Assembly (NCBI GenBank): GCA_027854065.1
Contig: JAQGEF010000010.1
Location: 1 to 64,000, forward strand
DNA from: Polluticaenibacter yanchengensis
Lineage (GTDB): Bacteria > Bacteroidota > Bacteroidia > Chitinophagales > Chitinophagaceae
Length of the DNA: 64,000 nucleotides
Direction: 5' to 3'
Shown: piece after piece, positions 28,658 to 38,270 of the stretch
Numbering within the stretch: position 1 is the stretch's first letter
Layout of the letters: each line of letters opens with the position of its first letter
Made by a program: the position numbers and the translations under genes
Notes under the pieces: model-generated
Databases searched by the model: none
What the model was told of the DNA's origin: nothing
Seen by the model: the letters and a program-made list of their open reading frames with translations, nothing else

Positions 28658-30322
28658 ATGACCCAGGATTTTAGCATAAAAGGAAATATAGTTGACATAA
28701 AGAACAAACGTGTTTTTGCAGCGGAATTAGCTGTAGAGAACGGCAGGATCAAAAGTATTATACCCGTAAGTGAAGCAGTGGACGGTTTCATTACACCGGG
28801 ATTTGTAGATGCGCATGTACACGTGGAAAGCAGCATGCTCATCCCATCCGAATTTGCGCGCATGGCAGTAGTACATGGTACCGTGGGCACGGTAAGTGAT
28901 CCCCATGAAATAGCCAATGTATGTGGCATGGAAGGCGTCCGGTTTATGATAGACAATGGCAAACAAGTGCCGTTTAAGTTCAATTTCGGGGCCCCGAGCT
29001 GTGTACCGGCTACCGGTTTTGAAACAGCCGGCGCAGTGTTGGACAGCAACGATGTGGAAACCCTCTTAAAAAGCGATGATATAAAGTACCTGAGCGAAAT
29101 GATGAATTTCCCCGGCGTATTGTTTGGCGATGAAGAAGTACACCGTAAAATAGCATTAGCCAAACAGTACAATAAACCGGTGGACGGACACGCACCCGGT
29201 TTACGCGGCGAAGATGCCAGGAAATACATAGCAGCCGGCATCAGTACCGATCATGAGTGTTTTACAGCAGATGAAGCCCTCGATAAACTGAACCATGGCA
29301 TGAAGATCCTGGTTCGGGAAGGCAGTGCCGCAAAAAACTTTGATGCCTTGGCTGTTTTACTGGATGAGCATTACAGGAACATGATGTTCTGTTGCGATGA
29401 CAAACACCCCGATAGTTTACTCATCAATCATATTAACGACCATTGCGCAAGAGCAGTGGCATTGGGCGTGGATGCATTTAAAGTACTGGAAGTAGCTTGT
29501 GTTAATCCGGTAGAACATTATAAACTGGATATCGGTTTATTACAGGAAGGCGATCCCGCAGATTTTATTATACTGGAAGACCTGGTACACTTTAAAGTAA
29601 AACAAACTTATATAAACGGTCAGCTCGTAGCAGATAACGGGGTTTCATTAATCGCACCTGTCGAGCTGGAAGCAGAAACCCTCATTAACAATTTCAGTTG
29701 TAGCAACATATCAGTAGCGGATTTAGCACTGCATACGAATGAGTACCCGGTTTTAGGCGGTGATGTTCCCGTAATAGAAGCGTTAGATGGTCAGCTGATT
29801 ACAAACAGGTTACTATTGCCGGTACACATCCAGGACGATGAACTCGTATCAGATCCTGCTAACGATATATTAAAAATAGTAGTCGTAAACAGGTATAACC
29901 AGGCACCCGTAGCAAAAAGTTTTATAAAGAATTTTGGATTGAAAGCCGGTGCCATTGCCAGTAGCGTTGCACATGATAGCCACAATATAGTAGCAGTAGG
30001 AATCAATGATACCGAAATTGCCGCCGCAGTCAACCTGGTCATCGCGGCCAAAGGCGGCCTGAGTGCCGTAGATACCTCAAAAAGTATCGAACACATTATT
30101 TCATTGCCGATAGCAGGATTAATGACCGCCGAAAACGGGTATGCGGTTGCGGAAAAATACACCATCATCGATCTGTTTGTAAAAGAACAATTAGGCAGTA
30201 CTTTAAGGTCACCATTTATGACATTATCATTCATGGCCTTACTGGTCATCCCGCATTTGAAACTAAGCGACAAAGGACTGTTCGACGGTGACAGCTTTAG
30301 TTTTGTAAATGAGGTTAATTAA
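28658..30322 (+). CDS. ade: adenine deaminase
   Basis: A 554-residue metal-dependent amidohydrolase that converts adenine to hypoxanthine and ammonia in purine salvage. Signature features are [13 protein letters not shown] with metal ligands His53 and His55, [10 protein letters not shown], the SPAxN-like section, GDEEVH, DGHAPGL and, near the C-terminus, [13 protein letters not shown] and the late GLMTAENG block typical of Ade. Length fits the family. It is probably monocistronic, ending at the hairpin 30330-30367. Confidence 0.96.
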   Translation: MTQDFSIKGNIVDIKNKRVFAAELAVENGRIKSIIPVSEAVDGFITPGFVDAHVHVESSMLIPSEFARMAVVHGTVGTVSDPHEIANVCGMEGVRFMIDNGKQVPFKFNFGAPSCVPATGFETAGAVLDSNDVETLLKSDDIKYLSEMMNFPGVLFGDEEVHRKIALAKQYNKPVDGHAPGLRGEDARKYIAAGISTDHECFTADEALDKLNHGMKILVREGSAAKNFDALAVLLDEHYRNMMFCCDDKHPDSLLINHINDHCARAVALGVDAFKVLEVACVNPVEHYKLDIGLLQEGDPADFIILEDLVHFKVKQTYINGQLVADNGVSLIAPVELEAETLINNFSCSNISVADLALHTNEYPVLGGDVPVIEALDGQLITNRLLLPVHIQDDELVSDPANDILKIVVVNRYNQAPVAKSFIKNFGLKAGAIASSVAHDSHNIVAVGINDTEIAAAVNLVIAAKGGLSAVDTSKSIEHIISLPIAGLMTAENGYAVAEKYTIIDLFVKEQLGSTLRSPFMTLSFMALLVIPHLKLSDKGLFDGDSFSFVNEVN

Positions 30323-30329
30323 AAATAGA

Positions 30330-30367
30330 AGCCTGCACAATAAGTATTTTGCTATATTGCGCAGGCT
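30330..30367 (+). terminator. terminator-like hairpin after ade
   Basis: AGCCTGCACAATA (30330-30342) pairs with TATTGCGCAGGCT (30355-30367), one mismatch. It is followed by ATTTACTTG, a weak U tract. The next start codon is only 16 bp away. Confidence 0.6.
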
Positions 30368-30382
30368 ATTTACTTGTTTGCT

Positions 30383-30802
30383 ATGAAATACAGGAAAAGT
30401 ATATTGATTTTAAGTGTGATGGTACTTGTATCCACCGCCTGTTTATGGGCATTTAAACCGGCGCCAAACAACTTCCGGAACCTGCAGGTATATCCCAAAG
30501 ATGTTTCTGAAACAAGAGTAATGAACGATATGGAATTATTCAGCCGTTCCCTTAATGTCGGGTGCAATTACTGCCATACAAAATTACCGGACGGCGGCTG
30601 GGATTATGCTTCGGATGAGAGCCCGCACAAGGCAGAAGCCCGAGAGATGATGATAATGACAAATGTGTTGAATGAGAAATATTTTAAATTCAACCTCAAA
30701 GAAGATCCCCGTTATGCACCCATGAATTGCTATACCTGCCACCGGGGCGAAGAGTATCCTGCCATACCCTGGGATACCACTAATATAAGACCTTTACAAT
30801 AA
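30383..30802 (+). CDS. small diheme c-type cytochrome
   Basis: 139 residues from the ATG at 30383; the open frame to 30374 would need a TTG. A signal anchor (ILILSVMVLVSTACLWAF) precedes a periplasmic domain with two heme-binding motifs, CNYCH and CYTCH, about 60 residues apart. The layout (NLQVYPKD, DMELFSRSLNVGCNYCH, MNCYTCHRGE) resembles the reaction-centre cytochrome c subunit-like family found in non-phototrophic Bacteroidota and Acidobacteriota. The Cys within VSTAC could also be a lipobox. Electron carrier; partners unknown. Confidence 0.85.
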   Translation: MKYRKSILILSVMVLVSTACLWAFKPAPNNFRNLQVYPKDVSETRVMNDMELFSRSLNVGCNYCHTKLPDGGWDYASDESPHKAEAREMMIMTNVLNEKYFKFNLKEDPRYAPMNCYTCHRGEEYPAIPWDTTNIRPLQ

Positions 30803-30835
30803 CATAAATTTTGGTTTGATTATAAAAATTGCTGT

Positions 30836-31726
30836 ATGAAAAAAATAGCTGTAATTGGTGCCGGTACAATGGGAAATGGAATAGCCCATGTATTCGCGCA
30901 ACATGGTTTTTTAGTAAATTTAATAGATTTAAATAGCGCACAGTTAGAAAAAGCGCTCGGAACAATTGCCAAAAACCTGGATCGCCAGGTAACCAAAGGT
31001 ACCATTGATGAGTCGGTAAAATTAAGTACGCTCGCAAATATTACCTCCTTTTCACAAGTGGCAGATGGTGTAAAAGATGTAGAGTTAGTAGTAGAAGCAG
31101 CTACCGAAAATGTAGATTTAAAATTAAAGATCTTTGCCGATCTGGGAAAGCTTACCAATGAAAATTGCATTTTAGCTACCAATACTTCTTCCATTTCCAT
31201 TACAAAAATCGCGTCGGTTACAGGACGAGCCAATAAAGTGATAGGCATGCACTTTATGAACCCCGTACCTGTTATGAAACTCGTAGAAATTATCAATGGT
31301 TATGCCACAGATAAAGCCGTTACAGATACCATCGTAGAACTAAGCAGGCAGCTGAATAAAGTGCCATGCGTGGTAAATGATTACCCTGGTTTCATTGCCA
31401 ACCGCATTTTAATGCCAATGATCAACGAAGCCATTTATTCCCTGTACGAAGGCGTGGCCGGTGTGGAAGAAATAGATACCGTAATGAAGCTGGGTATGGC
31501 ACATCCTATGGGACCATTGCAACTTGCAGACTTTATTGGCTTAGATGTTTGTTACAGTATATTAAAAGTACTGCAGGACGGTTTCGGCAATCAAAAATAT
31601 GCCCCTTGTCCATTATTGACCAATATGGTAACCGCAGGGTATCTGGGTGCGAAATCAGGAGAAGGCTTTTATAAATATACCGCCGGTTCAAAAGACCTGG
31701 TTGTAAGCAGCATGTTTGGTAAATAA
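30836..31726 (+). CDS. 3-hydroxybutyryl-CoA dehydrogenase family
   Basis: A 296-residue NAD-dependent 3-hydroxyacyl-CoA dehydrogenase. The N-terminal Rossmann motif is GAGTMGNGIA, followed by EAATENVDLK, LATNTSSISIT, GMHFMNPVPVMKLVEI with the catalytic His, and NDYPGFIANRILMPMINEA. The C-terminal domain shows MGPLQLADFIGLD. It oxidises 3-hydroxyacyl-CoA in beta-oxidation or butanoyl/phenylacetyl-type pathways. It starts 33 bp after the cytochrome gene, so the two may share a transcript, though no functional tie is obvious. Length is standard for the single-domain (Hbd/PaaH) type. Confidence 0.94.
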   Translation: MKKIAVIGAGTMGNGIAHVFAQHGFLVNLIDLNSAQLEKALGTIAKNLDRQVTKGTIDESVKLSTLANITSFSQVADGVKDVELVVEAATENVDLKLKIFADLGKLTNENCILATNTSSISITKIASVTGRANKVIGMHFMNPVPVMKLVEIINGYATDKAVTDTIVELSRQLNKVPCVVNDYPGFIANRILMPMINEAIYSLYEGVAGVEEIDTVMKLGMAHPMGPLQLADFIGLDVCYSILKVLQDGFGNQKYAPCPLLTNMVTAGYLGAKSGEGFYKYTAGSKDLVVSSMFGK

Positions 31727-31740
31727 TTTTTTATTTTTTC

Positions 31741-31930
31741 GGGGCTGTCAGCATTGAAAAAAATACCAATCGGTATATCAGGCTACTGCGGGGTATCGCC
31801 ATGCGCAGCGTTCCTGTTTCATACCGGTTGGTATTTTGCATATACATCATAATCCGGCGCATGGCCGGTTCGTACCTCTCCGCCCGCTGTATCCTGCAGC
31901 CTGTCAGCATTAGAATATCTACCCGGCAGT
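31741..31930 (+). repeat. dispersed intergenic element, copy 4, with internal long inverted repeat
   Basis: Shares the left end GGGGCTGTCAGCAT, the right part CCGCCCGCTGTATCCTGCAG and the right flank TCTACCCGGC with the other copies. The middle differs: AATACCAATCGGTAT (31762-31776) pairs with ATACCGGTTGGTATT (31821-31835), 15 bp with one G-U, giving a large stem-loop. Confidence 0.75.
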
Positions 31931-32006
31931 ATTGAAAGAGGCTGTTAACAACACCAATCATCCTTCCTGTTTTGGGAATTTTACACAACTTTCAGATTTC
32001 AGGTTC

Positions 32007-32036
32007 TTGGCAAACAGGAAAATTAGTATTACTTTG
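32007..32036 (+). promoter_or_regulatory. candidate promoter for the NamZ-like gene
   Basis: TTG at 32007-32009 and TTACTTTG at 32029-32036 are exactly 19 nt apart; the -7 box has one mismatch. The start codon is about 100 bp downstream, which implies a 5' leader of roughly 95 nt. Confidence 0.5.
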
Positions 32037-32139
32037 TATCTGTAAAATAAAGTAGTTGTGGCACGGAGTCGATGATAGGACGATGAGTTTCTTGTTATTA
32101 AGATCCGGAAAAATAGCAGCGACAGTAATAATGTAAATT

Positions 32140-33384
32140 ATGGTGAAACAAATATTGACAACAGTCTTGCTAGGTTTGTTCCTGGGCGTTTTTGGGTTGA
32201 GTACTTATGCGCAAAACAATAAAGACGTTTTGGTTGGTGCGGCTAACATATCAGATTATCTGCCGGAATTAAATGGTAAAAAAGTAGCCGTCTTCGCTAA
32301 TCAAACCAGCCTGGTAGGCAGTACCCACCTCGTAGATACATTATTGAAAAGCGGTATACAGATCGTCAGGATATTTTCCCCTGAGCATGGTTTCAGAGGT
32401 ACCGCCGATGCCGGTGCCCATATTAAAAATTCAACGGATTCAGCAACAGGTTTACCAATTGTTTCTTTATATGGCGCCACCCGTATACCAACAGCAGCCC
32501 TGCTGAGCGATATAGATGTCGTCATTTTTGATATGCAGGATGTGGGCGTGCGCTTTTATACCTATATATCCAGCCTCGAAGAAATGATGGAAGTAACTTT
32601 AGTCAATAACAAAACCTTACTCGTATTGGACAGGCCAAATCCCAACGGTTTTTATATTGATGGGCCCGTATTGGAAGACGGTTACAGTAGTTTTGTAGGC
32701 AAACAAAAAGTACCTGTGGTATATGGTATGACAATAGGAGAGTACGGACAAATGATTGCCGGGGAAAAATGGCTGAACAAAGCAGCAAATGAAGCCTATG
32801 CTAAAAACAGGTCATTGCTCAAAGTGGTTCCCTGTAAAAGCTACAACAGGAAAGAAACCTACGAACTGCCGGTAAAGCCATCCCCGAACCTGCCTAACTT
32901 ACAGAGTATCCTGTTATACCCCTCACTGTGCTTTTTTGAAGGTACAAACGTAAGCCTAGGTAGAGGTACAGAACTGCCGTTCCAGGTTTACGGGGCACCA
33001 GGTTTTCCCAATTCATTATGGGCCTTTACCCCAAAAAGTATGCCCGGTGCCACAAATCCCCCGTTGAAAAATATAAAATGTTATGGTTATGACCTTAGCA
33101 AGGAGCCAATAAACACGGCAGACACAAAATGGCAAAAAATACAACTGTCTTATTTATTAGACGCTTATAAATTGTACCCGAATAAAAATACCTTTTTTAC
33201 AAACGAGGGCAAAAGCAATCCCGGAAACAACAGCTACTTTTTCAATAAACTGGCCGGAAATAAACAACTGATGTTCCAGGTAATGAATAATAAAACAGAA
33301 GACGAGATCAGGGAAAGCTGGCAAAAAAGCCTGGATGCTTTTAAGCAAATACGCAAAAAATATTTACTTTACGAGGATTTCTGA
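32140..33384 (+). CDS. namZ: DUF1343 protein, NamZ-type exo-beta-N-acetylmuramidase
   Basis: 414 residues with a signal peptide ending at TYAQ (about residue 25), so exported. It carries DUF1343 signatures: VAVFANQTSLVG, RIFSPEHGFRG, SLYGATRIPT, IFDMQDVGVRFYTYISSLEEMM, LDRPNPN, VYGMTIGEYGQM and FFEGTNVSLGRGTELPFQ. The family founder NamZ cleaves MurNAc from the non-reducing end of peptidoglycan fragments, so a role in cell-wall recycling or bacterial prey degradation is likely. The assignment rests on family membership. It is a single gene, converging with tRNA-Leu across an 18-bp terminator stem. Confidence 0.9.
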   Translation: MVKQILTTVLLGLFLGVFGLSTYAQNNKDVLVGAANISDYLPELNGKKVAVFANQTSLVGSTHLVDTLLKSGIQIVRIFSPEHGFRGTADAGAHIKNSTDSATGLPIVSLYGATRIPTAALLSDIDVVIFDMQDVGVRFYTYISSLEEMMEVTLVNNKTLLVLDRPNPNGFYIDGPVLEDGYSSFVGKQKVPVVYGMTIGEYGQMIAGEKWLNKAANEAYAKNRSLLKVVPCKSYNRKETYELPVKPSPNLPNLQSILLYPSLCFFEGTNVSLGRGTELPFQVYGAPGFPNSLWAFTPKSMPGATNPPLKNIKCYGYDLSKEPINTADTKWQKIQLSYLLDAYKLYPNKNTFFTNEGKSNPGNNSYFFNKLAGNKQLMFQVMNNKTEDEIRESWQKSLDAFKQIRKKYLLYEDF

Positions 33385-33386
33385 TC

Positions 33387-33426
33387 CCCAATAAAAAAAG
33401 CACCAAATGGTGCTTTTTTTATTGGG
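33387..33426. terminator. bidirectional terminator with a perfect 18-bp stem
   Basis: The arm CCCAATAAAAAAAGCACC (33387-33404) pairs perfectly with 33409-33426 around a 4-nt AAAT loop, with seven A and seven T in the arms. It starts two bases after the DUF1343 stop codon and its right arm touches the 3' end of the minus-strand tRNA-Leu. Confidence 0.92.
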
Positions 33427-33510
33427 TGCGGAAGAGGAGATTCGAACTCCCAAGACCTTGCGATCACAACGACCTCAACGTTGCGCGTCTACCAATTTCG
33501 CCACCTCCGC
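33427..33510 (-). tRNA. tRNA-Leu (anticodon GAG)
   Basis: On the minus strand the acceptor arms GCGGAGG and CTTCCGC pair with one G-U, plus discriminator A. The D-arm region is TGGCGAAATTGGTAGACGCG, the anticodon arm is CAACG-TTGAGGT-CGTTG with GAG, there is a class II variable arm, and the T arm is GGGAG-TTCGAAT-CTCCT. Length and long variable arm fit leucine. CCA is not encoded; the trailer begins CCC. Confidence 0.97.
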
Positions 33511-33699
33511 AGCTTATCGGAGTGCAAATGTAATTAATAGATGTAAAGTGCAAAATTTTCTTTTTAAAAGATGATAAAATAGGCATCGTTTGCGTAAATA
33601 AACAGCCCATTTTACAATGTAAACACCCCGGATCTTAGTATTTTAGAATCTTAGTTTCGCAAAACCCGGGTAGGGAAATGCAATTAAATTACAAATACA

Positions 33700-35157
33700 T
33701 TGAAACGGTTACTTGTTATTGCGCTCATATTATTGGGCCAGCAGTTATTGGCACAAACTATTTATTACGTTTCCCCAACCGGGAATAACAGTAATAATGG
33801 TACCACATTAAATACGCCATTTAAAACTTTAGATTATGCCATCTCAAAAGTATCGGCAGGCTCCAATACAACGATTTACTTAAGAGGTGGCACTTATGTA
33901 CATACTGCCAGGATAGTGATAAACGCCAATAAAAGCGGCACGGCCAGCCAGTACATAAAAGTATATGCATACCCTATGGACGCTGCAAGGCCATTGCTGG
34001 ATTTCTCATCCATGAGTGAAGGAAGTTCCAACCAGGGCATCCAGGTAAAAGCCTCCTACTGGCATATAAAAGGCATTGATATAAAAGGAGCCGGGGACAA
34101 TGGGATGTTAATTGAAGGCGGAAATTTCAATATTATAGAATTTTGCAGCTTTTTTGAAAACAAGGATTCCGGGTTACAGATAGATGGCGGCAGCTCTAAT
34201 AACAGGATTATCAATTGTGATTCTTATTATAATGCAGATAAAGCCAATGGCAATGCCGATGGTTTTGCCGTAAAGCTCGATGTAGGCAGTAACAATTACT
34301 TCAAAGGTTGCCGCGCATGGTATAACAGCGATGACGGCTGGGACGGCTACCTGAGAGGCACTAATAATGTAACGACTGTTTTAGATAGCTGCTGGGTATT
34401 TGGAAGTGGTTACCTCAAAGGCGGCGCTCTAAGTAAGGGAAATGGCAACGGTTTTAAAATGGGCGGCAGCGATGATAAAGATTTGAGCCATCATTTTACA
34501 CTCAATCATTGCCTGGCAGCGTTCAACAGGGTAAAAGGCTTTGACCAGAATAATAATAAAGGCGCCATGACCATTAATAACGGCACGGCTTATAGCAATT
34601 CACCGAATTTCGGATTAAGAAATGAGGAACTGGCAACAGGAAATACACTCACCATCAGGAATACCATCTCCTATGTGACCAAAGCAACAAATGTTTTTTT
34701 AGCAAGCACAGTGGCACAGAACAATAGCTGGCAAAGCCCCTACAGTATAAAAGCCGCCGATTTTATCTCTGTGGATTCTGCAGGGCTGGCAGCGCCGCGT
34801 GGTGCAGACGGTAGTTTGCCTCATATCGACTTTATGCACCTCGCGTCCGGCAGCCAGTTTATAGACAAAGGAGTGGACTTGGGGCTAAGTTACCTCGGTA
34901 CAGCCCCGGACTTAGGCGCGTTTGAATATAAAGCAGCCATCACCCAGTATATATTTATTGGTCCCGGTGTATGGAGCGATGCCACCAAGTGGCAAAACAA
35001 TAATAAACCCCCACAAACAGTATCCGGGGCAGTAGAGATCATTATCAAAGGCAATTGTACTTTCGATGAAACGAACTTTTATCTTAACAACGGCGCTAAA
35101 ATCCTCGTGAACGAGAATGTACAGTTCATTGTACCAAAAGATTTGCTGGTACAATAA
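33700..35157 (+). CDS. secreted PL9-like pectate lyase (parallel beta-helix)
   Basis: 485 residues. The start must be TTG at 33700 because a stop lies five codons upstream and no ATG precedes the clear signal peptide MKRLLVIALILLGQQLLAQ. The mature part opens with YYVSPTGNNSNNGT and TPFKTLDYA, common in right-handed beta-helix lyases. Around residues 180-220 the stretch NADGFAVKLDVGSNNYFKGC then AWYNSDDGWD resembles the calcium-binding core of family 9 polysaccharide lyases. The last ~60 residues form an extra beta domain (GVWSDATKWQNN) without a recognisable T9SS sorting motif. Substrate probably pectate; not proven. Confidence 0.83.
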   Translation: MKRLLVIALILLGQQLLAQTIYYVSPTGNNSNNGTTLNTPFKTLDYAISKVSAGSNTTIYLRGGTYVHTARIVINANKSGTASQYIKVYAYPMDAARPLLDFSSMSEGSSNQGIQVKASYWHIKGIDIKGAGDNGMLIEGGNFNIIEFCSFFENKDSGLQIDGGSSNNRIINCDSYYNADKANGNADGFAVKLDVGSNNYFKGCRAWYNSDDGWDGYLRGTNNVTTVLDSCWVFGSGYLKGGALSKGNGNGFKMGGSDDKDLSHHFTLNHCLAAFNRVKGFDQNNNKGAMTINNGTAYSNSPNFGLRNEELATGNTLTIRNTISYVTKATNVFLASTVAQNNSWQSPYSIKAADFISVDSAGLAAPRGADGSLPHIDFMHLASGSQFIDKGVDLGLSYLGTAPDLGAFEYKAAITQYIFIGPGVWSDATKWQNNNKPPQTVSGAVEIIIKGNCTFDETNFYLNNGAKILVNENVQFIVPKDLLVQ

Positions 35158-35293
35158 TTACCGGCGATAGCCACTGCCGTTTGTTAAGAAGCTATTGGAG
35201 TAACTAACATCCGGAACGCATACTAAATGCTATAGGATATTGAACATAAATAAAGGGGAAAGATAATTTCAATGCGCTTACAATAATTGTATA

Positions 35294-35325
35294 AACAATG
35301 GCAGCTGTAATGAGTTGCCATTGTT
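35294..35325. terminator. bidirectional terminator between the lyase gene and phoH
   Basis: AACAATGGCA (35294-35303) pairs perfectly with TGCCATTGTT (35316-35325). The two genes converge here. Confidence 0.75.
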
Positions 35326-35330
35326 ATTAA

Positions 35331-36362
35331 CTAGATATTATTTTCTCTCTTTTCGGTGGTCCTGTAAGTCCGTTTTACTTTTTCACCGGTGCTCTCTTCT
35401 TTTTCTTCACGTTCATGCTCCCTGTCGTAAGCCTTAATAATCGCTTTAACCAGGCGGTGTCTTACCACATCTTCTTCATCCAGCTCAATATGAGCGATAC
35501 CATGAATATTACGCAAGATCCGGGTAGCTTTTATTAAGCCGCTTTTCTGGCTTTTAGGTAAATCTACCTGGCTCATATCACCGGTTATAATAGCTTTTGC
35601 ACTCGCACCTATACGGGTTAAAAACATTTTTAACTGCAGGTCCGTCGCATTCTGGGCCTCATCCAATATAATATAAGCATTGTCCAGCGTACGGCCGCGC
35701 ATATAAGCCAGTGGCGCAATCTCAATGGTACGGGTGGTCATATAATACGCCAGTTTATCTGCCGGGATCATATCATCCAGTGCATCATAAAGCGGGCGTA
35801 AATACGGATCAATTTTTTCCTTGAGATCACCAGGTAAAAATCCCAGGCTTTCGCCCGCTTCTACAGCCGGGCGGGTCAGGATAATTTTCTTGACCTGTTT
35901 GTTTTTAAGCGCACGTACCGCCAACGCTACAGCAGTATAGGTTTTACCTGTTCCTGCCGGCCCCAGAGCAAATACAATATCGTTGCTATCACTCGATTCA
36001 ACCATTTTTTTCTGGTTCACCGTTCTGGCACGAATCGTTTTTCCGTTAGGGCCAAATACCAAAACATCATTAGGATTTCTCTCTACAAAATTATCAACGG
36101 GGTCGCTATCATCCTGTCCTAAAATCTCTTTAAAATAGGCATCACTAATATGACCGTTGCGTTGTAAATATTGTATTAATAATTCGATGCGTTCCCGGGC
36201 ACTTTCTATTTGTTCCGGTGCCCCGCTTACCTTAAGCTGCGAACCTCTTCCTAAAATTTTTAACAGAGGAAAACGCTTTTTAATTATATCTAACTTGCCG
36301 TTATTAATGCCAAAAAAATCAATGGGATTAATAGAGTCTAAATTAATAATGATTTCAGTCAA
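35331..36362 (-). CDS. phoH: PhoH family ATPase
   Basis: A 343-residue protein with an N-terminal KH-like segment (about 25-70; GRGSQLKVSGAPEQIE), then the PhoH ATPase domain: Walker A GPAGTGKT (134-141), RPAVEAGESLGFLPGDLKEK, the Walker B-like block IILDEAQNA and GDMSQVDLP. The family is cytoplasmic and is linked to RNA metabolism, sometimes coupled to YbeY. The C-terminal tail is Glu/Arg/Lys-rich. It is the last gene before the terminator at 35294-35325 and lies 80 bp beyond the start of the DUF4403 gene, on the same strand. Confidence 0.93.
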   Translation of the reverse strand: MTEIIINLDSINPIDFFGINNGKLDIIKKRFPLLKILGRGSQLKVSGAPEQIESARERIELLIQYLQRNGHISDAYFKEILGQDDSDPVDNFVERNPNDVLVFGPNGKTIRARTVNQKKMVESSDSNDIVFALGPAGTGKTYTAVALAVRALKNKQVKKIILTRPAVEAGESLGFLPGDLKEKIDPYLRPLYDALDDMIPADKLAYYMTTRTIEIAPLAYMRGRTLDNAYIILDEAQNATDLQLKMFLTRIGASAKAIITGDMSQVDLPKSQKSGLIKATRILRNIHGIAHIELDEEDVVRHRLVKAIIKAYDREHEREEKEESTGEKVKRTYRTTEKRENNI

Positions 36363-36442
36363 ATTTTAAGTTTTTATGTTTACCAAATATATTGGAGTCA
36401 GTTCATTTTTTCATGCAAATACCAAAGATTACTTATACACAT

Positions 36443-37900
36443 TTACTGTGTAAATTTCTTTATAAGATTTTCCGCATCTACATCTATCCAGAATTTTCCG
36501 TTGGCCATCCCGGCTATAAAAATGCCTTTGTTACTGGCAACCAATTCGTTTATTTCAATTGCTCTTAAATACCCTTTACTGTTGATGCCCGGGTAGATAT
36601 TCCTGTTCAGTTGTGCACCGGCAGTTTTATACAGTTCATTCAGTTCACCTGCCAGGGAAAAAGTCGTATATTCTTTCAGTTTTCTTACAATCATATCATC
36701 CATGATCCAGGATGCGGACCTCAGTAAAAATTGTTTACTGTCTAAATGATAGTCCACACTGTCCAGGTAAAATGTTTTATTCGCTTTATCAAATGTAGGC
36801 TTCCCTACCAGGTAGAACACCCCTCTTGCAGCCCTGGATACAAAAACTTTCATTAAAACCTGGCCTTCCATACCTCCCTGGAATTTCAATGAGTCTATCC
36901 GGATTGTCTTTTTCAGCAAGCCTTTACCTATCGTGAATTCCTTTGCTGCCGCCTGTTGGTTTGCCAATGTATTCATGAGTGTATAAGGCAAAAGTTGTGC
37001 TATAAATAATTTAAAACCGCTGCGTTGTGAAAAATCTGTCAGGTTAGGCAATATTCTTTTTGTAAAGGGTTGCAATTCCTGCTGTAATTCCGGTTTCGCG
37101 GTCAGCCCCAGGCTCACAAATAAGCTGTCATTATGCAGGTAGGTCTGGCTGATACGGATCTGCTTGGGGTTGATTGTTACATACCCCATGTTCTCCATAT
37201 AATAAGGAGCTTGCAAGGTATCCCAAACGGTTTGAATATATTGCTTCAGGCTAAAGCTTTGCAGCTGCTTCTGCATATCATTGATAGAAACATTCAGCTC
37301 ATCGCGCAAACTGTTGATCACGTCCTGTGTAATGTCCACACCAAAGAAACACACGGAACATTTATCCAGTGCTTTCGGTTCCTGTTGCTTCACTGTCAGT
37401 ACCAAACTATAATCCGGTTTTAAACTGAATTGTATCGTAAATCCGGCCTGTATTTTACGGGGAGCTTCAGTGCCAAAGCCACAGGTACAGGCTTTGGTCC
37501 AGCCACTGTTGCCAATGCCCGTGCAAAGGCGCGTACTGCCCCGTACACCATATGTGCCTATAAAAGAAATATTCAGGGTATTGTTAACCGCTTTAAAATT
37601 AAAAGGGCCCCGCACAAAACGGTATTGGTACCTGGTATCACAGCCTTTTTCCACCCAGCCGTTCGGGTAATTAGCGGAAGTATAAAGGGTGTCCACAATC
37701 TTTTCTGCCCATTTATAGATCGGTTTCAGGTTAATTCTTATCGGTAAATCAATATCGCTGTCAGGGTAGGGGTTTTCTATCACTACTTTTTGGGAAAGGG
37801 TATCAATTTTCTGCGTGCCTATATTGACATCCTGTCCATTTGTTTTTTGTAAAAACAACAAACTTAAAGCCAGTGTTACAAACAGTTTCACTCTATTCAT
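36443..37900 (-). CDS. DUF4403-like exported protein
   Basis: 485 residues with a signal peptide (MNRVKLFVTLALSLLFLQKTNGQ). The body has a beta-rich pattern with NISFIGTYGVRGSTRLCTG, a cluster of Cys (ACTCGFG, CSVCFFG) and YVTINPKQIRISQTYL, followed by a repeated second half ending in WIDVDAENLIKK. The overall layout and length fit DUF4403, a poorly characterised family of exported or envelope proteins. I hold this family name with moderate confidence; the function is unknown. Confidence 0.65.
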   Translation of the reverse strand: MNRVKLFVTLALSLLFLQKTNGQDVNIGTQKIDTLSQKVVIENPYPDSDIDLPIRINLKPIYKWAEKIVDTLYTSANYPNGWVEKGCDTRYQYRFVRGPFNFKAVNNTLNISFIGTYGVRGSTRLCTGIGNSGWTKACTCGFGTEAPRKIQAGFTIQFSLKPDYSLVLTVKQQEPKALDKCSVCFFGVDITQDVINSLRDELNVSINDMQKQLQSFSLKQYIQTVWDTLQAPYYMENMGYVTINPKQIRISQTYLHNDSLFVSLGLTAKPELQQELQPFTKRILPNLTDFSQRSGFKLFIAQLLPYTLMNTLANQQAAAKEFTIGKGLLKKTIRIDSLKFQGGMEGQVLMKVFVSRAARGVFYLVGKPTFDKANKTFYLDSVDYHLDSKQFLLRSASWIMDDMIVRKLKEYTTFSLAGELNELYKTAGAQLNRNIYPGINSKGYLRAIEINELVASNKGIFIAGMANGKFWIDVDAENLIKKFTQ

Positions 37901-38270
37901 TTTTGTTCTTATTGCTTTGTTTTTTATTTATTCAGTCGTTTTTTATATTGCTGTTTAATATAGTGGTTATATAATTGCTTCTGCAATATCAAAATAAACA
38001 AACTCTTCACTTTAAAAGTATTTGGATATTGTTATTAAATCCATAAATATTTAACTGCAATGCTAATTTTTTGTTTACTCATCCGGGTATTTTAGTGTTG
38101 TGGGAATTTTCCTTAAGGTTCACAATTTAATTTCGTTTTTGCAAAAGTACAAGCGTCCCGTTAACCGGAATGATAAATCTACAAAGGCCGGAAGCAGGCA
38201 CTTCCAAATAATCCAAACACTAAAAGTAATTTTTCCTATCTTCATTTTTGTAAACTATTAAAACTGAGCT
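37901..38270. other. intergenic region between divergent genes
   Basis: 370 bp separate the divergent DUF4403 and CCG-domain genes. On the minus strand TACTTTTG (38149-38142) matches the -7 consensus without a -33 partner at normal spacing. On the plus strand CATTTTTG (38243-38250) is one mismatch away. I see no gene. Confidence 0.4.

Noticed and set aside
28636..29241. Long minus-strand open frame inside ade
   Set aside because: It is fully overlapped by the well-conserved adenine deaminase and has no family resemblance, so it is a shadow frame.
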